From NCBI GenBank assembly GCA_046729975.1, contig JBKPHS010000217.1, positions 1-19,128 on the forward strand: DNA of 19,128 nt, read 5' to 3'. Position 1 is the stretch's first letter. Every line of letters begins with the position of its first letter. This DNA is from JBKPHS01 sp046729975 (GTDB lineage Bacteria; Actinomycetota; Thermoleophilia; Solirubrobacterales; Thermoleophilaceae). A program made the position numbers and the translations under genes. Under the pieces are notes generated by a model. The model searched no databases and had not been told where the DNA came from. It saw nothing but the letters and a program-made list of their open reading frames with translations. Below, in pieces: positions 14,274 to 19,128 of this stretch.

Positions 14274-14414
14274 GTGCCTCTCCCCCGCCTCGCGTGGCTT
14301 CTGACCGTCGTCGCGTGTCTTGTCGCGGCCCTTCTGCTGCTGCTGAACGACTACGTCGGCTACTTCGGGGTGCTGCTCGCGGTGGGAGCGGCGGCGGCGA
14401 TCAACCTGCGCTGA
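14274..14414 (+). CDS. 46-residue membrane microprotein
   Basis: This short gene encodes 46 residues with a basic start (MPLPRLAW) and two likely membrane segments. They are LLTVVACLVAALLLLL (about 9-24) and FGVLLAVGAAAAINL (about 31-45), joined by the polar turn NDYVGY, so both ends would face the same side. I do not recognise a family. Support comes from the clean alternation of hydrophobic segments and loop, the stop before the marR operator, and the divergent placement 20 bases from the Roadblock-like gene. No Shine-Dalgarno is visible; CAGAAT six bases before the GTG may serve as a -10 for a leaderless message. A GC hairpin, CTCCC/GGGAG at 14421-14433, follows the stop but has no T run. 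Confidence 0.55.
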   Translation: MPLPRLAWLLTVVACLVAALLLLLNDYVGYFGVLLAVGAAAAINLR

Positions 14415-14441
14415 GGCCGCCTCCCGGGGGGAGTCGACGAA

Positions 14442-14477
14442 GCTTGCATGTTCTGCTTGTATTGCGTGCATGCAAGC
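14442..14477 (+). promoter_or_regulatory. dyad operator over the marR start codon
   Basis: GCTTGCATG (14442-14450) and CATGCAAGC (14469-14477) form a perfect 9-bp inverted repeat with an 18-base spacer. The right arm contains the ATG of marR at 14470. It is also half of a tighter palindrome, TTGCGTG/CATGCAA (14462-14475), with one mismatch, of the size and type bound by MarR dimers. TGTATT (14458-14463) lies six bases before the ATG and could be the -10 of a leaderless transcript. Binding of the repressor here would block its own operon. Confidence 0.65.
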
Positions 14478-14940
14478 ATCTACTACGGCCAAGCAAGTCC
14501 GATCCCAGACCACCGAGGAGCAGCTCGCCCTCAAGATCGGCGCCTTCATGCTGCACATCCTGCGCGGCTGCGGCGGCGACTTCCTCCAGCGGGTGGACGA
14601 GCTCGAGCTGTCCCTGTCCCAGCTGAAGGCCCTCCAGCTGCTCGGTCAGAGTGGCGACACTTCACTCAAGGCTCTCGGCGACGGCCTCGGGCTTTCGCTG
14701 CCGGCCATCAGCCGAGCGGTCGACGGACTCGTGCGGCGCGAGCTCGTGACGCGGACCGAGGACGCGGACGACCGGCGCATGAAGCGCGTTGCCGTCACCC
14801 GTGCCGGCCGCGAGGTGCTCGACCAGCTCTACCGTCTCAGGGTCGACGAGCTCGCCACTTTCGTGGCGTCGCTCCCGGCCCGTGACCGGGCGCGGCTGGC
14901 CGCGGCCCTCGAGCCCATCGTCGCGCGAGAGGACGCCTGA
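14470..14940 (+). CDS. MarR family transcriptional regulator
   Basis: The 156-residue protein is a MarR-type winged-helix repressor. Residues 49-115 form the DNA-binding region: LSLSQLKALQLLGQSGDTSLKALGDGL, the recognition helix SLPAISRAVDGLVRRELV (about 76-93), and the wing DADDRRMKRVAVT with the usual Asp-Arg pattern. Flanking N- and C-terminal helices make the dimer interface (LHILRGCGGDFLQRV and LYRLRVDELATFVASL). No Shine-Dalgarno precedes the ATG. The start sits inside an inverted repeat that looks like its own operator, and TGTATT six bases upstream suggests leaderless translation. The stop overlaps the MFS start by one base (TGATG), so regulator and exporter form one unit; relief by a drug-like ligand is the expected behaviour. 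Confidence 0.93.
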   Translation: MQASTTAKQVRSQTTEEQLALKIGAFMLHILRGCGGDFLQRVDELELSLSQLKALQLLGQSGDTSLKALGDGLGLSLPAISRAVDGLVRRELVTRTEDADDRRMKRVAVTRAGREVLDQLYRLRVDELATFVASLPARDRARLAAALEPIVAREDA

Positions 14941-16526
14941 TGCCCGAGCGCCTGCGACTCACCGAGGACAACCGCAAGTGGTGGACCCTCGCCGCCATGT
15001 GCTTCGCGCTGTTCATGATCATGCTCGACAACACGGTCGTGAACGTCGCGCTGCCGTCGATCCAGGCCGATCTCGGCGCGTCGATATCCGGCCTCGAGTG
15101 GACGGTCAACGCCTACACGCTGACCTTCGCCGTGCTGCTCGTGACGGCCGGCCGCCTGGGCGACATCTTCGGGCGCCGCCGGATGTTCATCTTCGGCGTC
15201 ACTCTCTTCGCCACGTCGAGCGCGGCGATCGGGTTCGCCCCGAGCCAGGCCCTGCTCGTCGCGGGGCGCGCCGTCCAGGGCGTTGGCGCGGCGTTCATGA
15301 TGCCCGCGACGCTGTCGATCATCACGAACGCCTTCCCGGCACACGAGCGCGGCAAGGCGATCGGGACCTGGGCGGGAGTCTCGGGTCTCGCGCTCGCGCT
15401 CGGGCCAGTCGTCGGCGGCGCGCTCACGGAGTACGTCTCCTGGCGGGCGATCTTCTTCCTCAACGTGCCAGTGGCGGTGGGCGCAGTGGCCGTGACGCTG
15501 TTCGCGGCGCACGAGTCCCGCGACGAGACCGTCGAGCGGACGGTCGACTTCCTCGGCATCGGTACGGTCTCGCTCGGCCTGACGGCCCTCGTGCTCGCCC
15601 TCGTGGAGGGCAACTCCTGGGGCTGGGGCTCAACCGAGATCGTCGGGCTGTTCGCCGTTGCGACCGCGGCACTCGCCGCCTTCGTGCTGGTGGAGCGTCA
15701 CGGCCGGGCGCCGATGGTCCAGTTCGAGTTCTTCCGCTCGCGGACGTTCTTCGCCACGAACGCGATCGCGTTCATCGTCACCTTCGCCATGCTCGCGATG
15801 TTCTTCTTCCTGGCGCTGTACCTCCAGAACATCCTCGGCTACAGCGCTCTCGAGGCGGGCATCCGCTTCCTGCCATCGACCCTGCTGGTGATCGTCGCGG
15901 CGCCGATCGCGGGAAGGCTGACCGACCGCATCGGCCCGCGGCCACTGCTCGTCACGGGCCTTCTGCTCGTGGCGCTGGCGCTCTACATGCAGACGCACAT
16001 CGACGCCGACTCGAGCTACGCCGGCCTTCTGCTGCCTTCGTTCATGATCATGGGCCTCGGCATCGGAATCACGATGTCCCCCATGACAACCGCCGCGATG
16101 AACTCGGTGGTACGCGAGAAGGCGGGCGTCGCGTCCGGGATCCTCTCTATGAATCGCATGATCGGCGGGACGTTCGGAGTCGCCGTACTCGGCGCGCTGT
16201 TCCAAGCGATCACCCGCAGCCGCATGGAGGACGCGCTTGCGTCCACTCCGATCCCGGGCGGCCAGCGCGAACGCCTGGTCGAGAGCATCGGCACGGCCGC
16301 CGACAAGGCGCCCGCCGGGCTCGACCCCGCGCTCGCCGAGCAGGTCACGCGTTCCGCGCGACATGCATTCGTCGACGCGCTCGCAAGCGCGCTGACGGTC
16401 TCGATGGCCGTCGCGCTGGCCGGAGCCGTGGTGGCGGCCCTGTTCATCGGGAAGGCGAAGCACGCCGCCAGGCCCGATCCGGCGTACGAGCAGGACAAGG
16501 CTGCGGCCGAGGCCGCCGCGGCTTAG
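14940..16526 (+). CDS. DHA2 (EmrB/QacA) family MFS multidrug exporter
   Basis: The 528-residue protein has the length and layout of the 14-segment DHA2 group of proton-driven drug exporters. In order it shows MIMLDNTVVNVALPSIQADL in helix 1, motif A GRLGDIFGRRRMF between helices 2 and 3, GRAVQGVGAAFMMPATLSI in helix 4, and the antiporter motif C as GVSGLALALGPVVGGAL in helix 5, followed by SWRAIFFLNVPVA. A large loop with TPIPGGQRERLVES precedes the last helix, and an Ala/Glu-rich tail ends it. It is co-translated with the MarR regulator upstream, which probably controls it. The substrate cannot be read from sequence; hydrophobic cations, antibiotics or a self-made metabolite are all possible. 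It converges on the CDF gene with 34 bases between stops. Confidence 0.94.
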   Translation: MPERLRLTEDNRKWWTLAAMCFALFMIMLDNTVVNVALPSIQADLGASISGLEWTVNAYTLTFAVLLVTAGRLGDIFGRRRMFIFGVTLFATSSAAIGFAPSQALLVAGRAVQGVGAAFMMPATLSIITNAFPAHERGKAIGTWAGVSGLALALGPVVGGALTEYVSWRAIFFLNVPVAVGAVAVTLFAAHESRDETVERTVDFLGIGTVSLGLTALVLALVEGNSWGWGSTEIVGLFAVATAALAAFVLVERHGRAPMVQFEFFRSRTFFATNAIAFIVTFAMLAMFFFLALYLQNILGYSALEAGIRFLPSTLLVIVAAPIAGRLTDRIGPRPLLVTGLLLVALALYMQTHIDADSSYAGLLLPSFMIMGLGIGITMSPMTTAAMNSVVREKAGVASGILSMNRMIGGTFGVAVLGALFQAITRSRMEDALASTPIPGGQRERLVESIGTAADKAPAGLDPALAEQVTRSARHAFVDALASALTVSMAVALAGAVVAALFIGKAKHAARPDPAYEQDKAAAEAAAA

Positions 16527-16528
16527 GC

Positions 16529-16551
16529 GGCTGGCGCGCTACCGCGCTGCC
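16529..16551. terminator. possible bidirectional hairpin terminator between convergent genes
   Basis: GCGCG (16534-16538) and CGCGC (16543-16547) form a 5-bp GC stem with loop CTAC, extendable by G-U pairs. It lies in the 34-base gap where the MFS and CDF genes converge. Neither side has a T run, so it may only slow polymerase. Confidence 0.3.
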
Positions 16552-16560
16552 GTTCGGCGT

Positions 16561-17523
16561 CTAGCGACGTTGCCTCTCATCCGGCGGCGCGGGCTCCAGA
16601 TGGATCAGCACGTCGGCCCCTCGCAGCCGGCCACGGATCTCGCGCTGGAGCTGATGACTGACCTCGTGTGCGCGCTCCAGCGTCGTGCCGGGCCGGAACT
16701 GCACGTGCAGGTCGAGGTAGCGGCGGCTGCCGGCCCGGCGCGCGCGCAGCTTGTGGAACCCGACCACCTCAGGTGCTCCGAAGCGCTCGACCACCTCCCG
16801 GACCGCCTCCAGCTCGTCGGCCGGCAGCGCCTCGTCGACGAGCACCCGCGACGAACGGGTCAGGATGCGGACGCCCGCGATGATGATCGCCCCGGCCACC
16901 GTCAGCGCGGCGATCGGGTCGAGCTCCTGCACGCCCGTGGTCTCCACCAGCACGAGCCCGACCAGCACGCCGAGCGACGTGAACGCATCGGTGCGCAAGT
17001 GGGCGGCATCGCCCTCGAGCGCCGGCGAGTCCGTGATCCGCGCCTGCCTGTACAGATAGGTCGAGACGACCAGGTTCGCGGCCGCGGAGAGCCCGATCAC
17101 GGCGATGCCGAAGCCGAGCTCCTCGATGACCGGCACGTCCATCAGCCGGCGCACCGACTCGTAGATGATGATCCCGGCGCCCACGACGATCAGCACGCCC
17201 TCGAGCGCCGCGGCCAGGTTCTCGACCTTCGCGTGCCCGTACGGGTGCGACTCGTCCGCGGGCTCGTCGGCCTTCCGGACCGAGAAGTAGGCGACGACCG
17301 ACGCCAGCAGGTCGATCGAAGAGTGCACCGCCTCGGTGATGATCGCGATCGAGCCGGTGAGCGCGCCCGCGACGACCTTGAGCACGATCAGCGTCACGTT
17401 CGAGGTGATCGAGATCGCCGCGGCGCGCCGTTTTCGCGGCGTATACAGGGCGGGGTCGATCACCCCTGCGCGGCCCGCGAGCGCCTGTCGAAGTCCGCCG
17501 ACCTGCTCCCCGCGCCCGCTCAC
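16561..17523 (-). CDS. cation diffusion facilitator (CDF) family metal exporter
   Basis: The 320-residue protein is a CDF exporter that trades Zn2+ or a similar divalent ion for protons across the membrane. The transport site is H67-x-x-x-D71 in helix 2 (EAVHSSID) and H175-x-x-x-D179 in helix 5 (HLRTDAFTS); the first His rather than Asp favours zinc or a related ion over the Mn/Fe-type pattern. HPYGHAKVENLAAALEG (93-109) is the family loop before helix 3. The cytosolic C-terminal ferredoxin-like domain (about 230-312) carries more His (VGFHKLRARR, LDLHVQF, AHEVSHQL). The GTG overlaps the rdgB stop by 4 bases (GTGA), placing the exporter at the end of the murI-rph-rdgB operon. A start at V21 (VIDPALYTPRKRR) is possible, since the first 20 residues are not conserved. 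Confidence 0.92.
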   Translation of the reverse strand: MSGRGEQVGGLRQALAGRAGVIDPALYTPRKRRAAAISITSNVTLIVLKVVAGALTGSIAIITEAVHSSIDLLASVVAYFSVRKADEPADESHPYGHAKVENLAAALEGVLIVVGAGIIIYESVRRLMDVPVIEELGFGIAVIGLSAAANLVVSTYLYRQARITDSPALEGDAAHLRTDAFTSLGVLVGLVLVETTGVQELDPIAALTVAGAIIIAGVRILTRSSRVLVDEALPADELEAVREVVERFGAPEVVGFHKLRARRAGSRRYLDLHVQFRPGTTLERAHEVSHQLQREIRGRLRGADVLIHLEPAPPDERQRR

Positions 17524-18107
17524 CAGGCGCCCTCGCCGGCGTCGAGCCAGGCCCGGAAGGCTCGCGCGGCCCGGCCGCGGTGGCTGATCGCGTCCTTCTG
17601 CTCCGGAGTGAGCTCGGCCATCGTCAGGCCGTCATCGCGGTCGACCGGGATGAACGCGGGGTCGTAGCCGAAGCCCCCGGTGCCGCGCGGCTCGACAGCG
17701 AGGACGCCGTCGCAGCGGCCCTCGAACAGGTGCTCCTCGCCGTCCGGCTCTGCGTACGCCAGTACGCACACGTAAGCCACGCGGCGATCGCCGCCGGGGG
17801 GCACGTCGTCCAGCAGCTTCGCCAGGTTGTCCTCGTCGCTCGCGTCCTCTCCCGCGTACCGCGCGGAGCGGACGCCCGGCGCGCCGCCGAGCGCGGCGGC
17901 CTCGATGCCCGCGTCGTCGGCGATCGCGGCGCGGCCGGTGGCCTCGGCCGCGGCGCGAGCCTTGAGTAGCGCGTTCCCGGCGAAGGTGTCGCCGGTCTCC
18001 GGCGGGAGCTCGACCCCCTCGGCGAGCGGCTCGAGCTCGAGTGGGGCGAGCAGCGGGGCGAGCTCGCGCAGCTTGTGCGGGTTGCGCGTGGCCACGACGA
18101 GCCGCAT
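17520..18107 (-). CDS. rdgB: XTP/dITP pyrophosphatase (non-canonical purine NTPase)
   Basis: The 195-residue enzyme hydrolyses ITP, dITP and XTP to monophosphates, keeping deaminated purines out of DNA and RNA. It shows the family start MRLVVATRNPHKLRELAPLL, TFAGNALLKARAAAEATG, the metal-binding DDAGIEAAALGGAPGVRSARYAG, GGFGYDPAFIP, and the end LTPEQKDAISHRGRAARAF. The common DDSGL is DDAGI here, a mild change. The frame is open to 18269, but that stretch is Arg-rich shadow of rph; the ATG at 18107, 7 bases after the rph stop, gives the family N-terminus. The stop overlaps the CDF start by 4 bases. Confidence 0.95.
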   Translation of the reverse strand: MRLVVATRNPHKLRELAPLLAPLELEPLAEGVELPPETGDTFAGNALLKARAAAEATGRAAIADDAGIEAAALGGAPGVRSARYAGEDASDEDNLAKLLDDVPPGGDRRVAYVCVLAYAEPDGEEHLFEGRCDGVLAVEPRGTGGFGYDPAFIPVDRDDGLTMAELTPEQKDAISHRGRAARAFRAWLDAGEGAW

Positions 18108-18114
18108 GCCGCGC

Positions 18115-18849
18115 TCAGGCCGCGGCCCCCGGCAGTGCCCCGGCGGCCGCCTCCTGCGCGTCGCGCAGCCGCCCGATGCCGCCCGCCGCGAGGGCGAGCA
18201 GGTCGTCGAGCGACGCACGTGAGAGAGGCGTGCGCTCGGCCGTCGCCTGGACCTCGACAAGCCCCCCATCGCCCGTCATCACAACGTTCATGTCGACCTC
18301 CGCGCTCGAGTCCTCGGAGTAGTCGAGATCGAGCAGCGGCTGGCCGTCGACCATCCCGCATGAGATCGCCGCGATCGACTGCGTGAGGGGCACGCGCTCG
18401 ACCAGGCCCTGCTCGACCAGGCGACCGAGCGCGAGTTGGAGCGCGACATAGCCGCCGGTGATCGCCGCGCAGCGGGTGCCGCCGTCGGCCTCGAGCACGT
18501 CGCAGTCCACGTAGACGCTGCGCTCGCCGAGCGCCTCGAAGTCCACGACGCCCCGCAGCGAGCGGCCGATCAGCCGCTGGATCTCGACGGTCCGGCCGTC
18601 CGGGCGACCCTTCGAGACGTCGCGCTGCTTCCGCTCGCCGGTCGAGGCGGGCAGCATCCCGTACTCGGCCGTGACCCAGCCGCGCCTCTGCCCGGCGAGC
18701 CAGCGCGGGACGTCCTCCACCGCCGAAGCAGTGCAGATCACCCGCGTGCCGCCCATCGCGATCAGCGCCGACCCCGTGGCCGTCCGCACGAACCCGGGCT
18801 CGATCGACACCGGCCGCAGCTCGTCGGCCGCGCGCCCGTCGCTCCTCAT
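18115..18849 (-). CDS. rph: ribonuclease PH
   Basis: RNase PH is a phosphate-dependent 3'-5' exoribonuclease that trims tRNA 3' ends. The 244-residue protein is full length and complete: MRSDGRAADELRPVSIEPGF, RGWVTAEYGMLPASTGERKQRD (active-site region), GRTVEIQRLIGRSLRGVVD, the phosphate-binding core VDCDVLEADGGTRCAAITGGYVAL, and the end DLDYSEDSSAEVDMNVVMTGDGGLVEVQATAE. The C-terminus is Ala-rich. The ATG overlaps the murI stop by 4 bases (ATGA) and the stop is 7 bases before rdgB. The rph-rdgB pair is a widespread neighbour set. Confidence 0.97.
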   Translation of the reverse strand: MRSDGRAADELRPVSIEPGFVRTATGSALIAMGGTRVICTASAVEDVPRWLAGQRRGWVTAEYGMLPASTGERKQRDVSKGRPDGRTVEIQRLIGRSLRGVVDFEALGERSVYVDCDVLEADGGTRCAAITGGYVALQLALGRLVEQGLVERVPLTQSIAAISCGMVDGQPLLDLDYSEDSSAEVDMNVVMTGDGGLVEVQATAERTPLSRASLDDLLALAAGGIGRLRDAQEAAAGALPGAAA

Positions 18850-19128
18850 GCCGCGGCCCGCGGAGCGCTGGGCGGCGCGACGTCCACCCGCTGGACGGCG
18901 CCTATCGGCAGCTGGAGGAAGCGGGTTCCGAGGCGCCGGAACTCCTCCGGATCGCCCGAGCAGAGGAAGCCGTAGCGGCCCCGGCGAACAGGATCGTTCT
19001 CGAGACCTCGCTGACGGAGCACCGACTCGACCTCGTCGGCGATCGCCTGGCCAGAGCTGACGATCTCGACGCCGCGCCCGAGCGTGCGCTGGAGCAGCGG
19101 GCGCACCAGCGGATAGTGCGTGCAGCCG
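18846..19128 (-). CDS. murI: glutamate racemase, C-terminal part (gene enters from beyond the window)
   Basis: MurI makes D-glutamate for peptidoglycan precursors. Only the last 93 codons are inside the window. They open with GCTHYPLVRPLL, which carries the second catalytic cysteine of the family (GCTHYP). They continue with a segment like VEIVSSGQAIADEV and the actinobacterial ending YGFLCSGDPEEFRRLGTRFLQLPIG, then a short Ala/Pro-rich tail. The frame stays open to base 19128, so the GTG at 19106 is internal, not a start. The stop overlaps the rph start by 4 bases (ATGA), making murI the upstream member of the murI-rph-rdgB-CDF transcript. Confidence 0.94.
   Translation of the reverse strand, partial: GCTHYPLVRPLLQRTLGRGVEIVSSGQAIADEVESVLRQRGLENDPVRRGRYGFLCSGDPEEFRRLGTRFLQLPIGAVQRVDVAPPSAPRAAA

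Noticed and set aside
14421..14433. CTCCC/GGGAG hairpin after the 46-aa gene as a terminator
   Set aside because: Five GC-rich pairs with a 3-base loop, and no T run after it; it could be chance in this composition.
18108..18269. N-terminal extension of the rdgB frame
   Set aside because: It overlaps rph in another frame, has Arg-rich nonsense composition, and the family N-terminus begins at 18107.
1..19128. Mobile element, prophage, CRISPR or defence island
   Set aside because: No transposase, integrase, repeat-spacer array or nuclease/toxin motif was found. Gene content is housekeeping, with uniform base composition.

Overview
The window is a GC-rich (about 70% by eye) bacterial chromosome segment, almost completely coding, with housekeeping genes packed into tightly overlapping operons. 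The gene set points to Actinomycetota: a CBS-less GuaB3-type IMP dehydrogenase next to guaA, a ydaO-type (c-di-AMP) riboswitch ahead of a cell-wall hydrolase, type 2 pyrF beside an HU gene, and murI-rph-rdgB. Several genes also lack a Shine-Dalgarno and have a TANNNT-like box close to the start. A lineage such as Thermoleophilia (Solirubrobacterales/Gaiellales) is my best guess, by inference only. I see no phage genes, transposases, CRISPR array, tRNA or rRNA.

Layout. 1-691 (minus): rplM followed by the start of rpsI, with a structured leader. 840-2274 (plus): promoter, c-di-AMP riboswitch and secreted M23 peptidase. 2277-5488 (minus): guaB3 and guaA, then a CTAG heptamer repeat/hairpin, then a small GlsB/YeaQ-type membrane protein. 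5592-8136 (minus): a LysM membrane protein, a D-Ala-D-Ala carboxypeptidase and a PfkB-family sugar kinase, joined by 4-base overlaps. 8191-9408 (minus): a secreted PD40/TolB-like propeller protein. 9500-10801 (minus): HU and pyrF. 10921-14253 (minus): a four-gene unit (Roadblock-like protein, 78-aa protein, tldD, pmbA) in which every junction overlaps by 4 bases. 14274-16526 (plus): a 46-aa membrane microprotein, then marR and a DHA2-type MFS exporter, with a dyad operator over the marR start codon. 16561-19128 (minus): murI (C-terminal part), rph, rdgB and a CDF cation exporter.

How the parts fit. Three loci concern peptidoglycan: the riboswitch-controlled M23 enzyme, LysM/DacA, and MurI. 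GuaB3 and GuaA carry IMP to GMP, PyrF makes UMP, RdgB cleans damaged purine triphosphates, and RNase PH trims tRNA. The marR-MFS pair looks like a self-regulated drug efflux unit. The least explained part is the tldD/pmbA operon with its Roadblock-like and 78-aa partners and the divergent microprotein. TldD/PmbA is known as a protease that processes peptides, but no substrate peptide or modification enzyme is visible here.

The only gene-free stretch above 300 bases is 631-1038. It holds the rplM leader and candidate promoter (635-691), nothing I recognise at 692-839, then the M23 promoter and the riboswitch.
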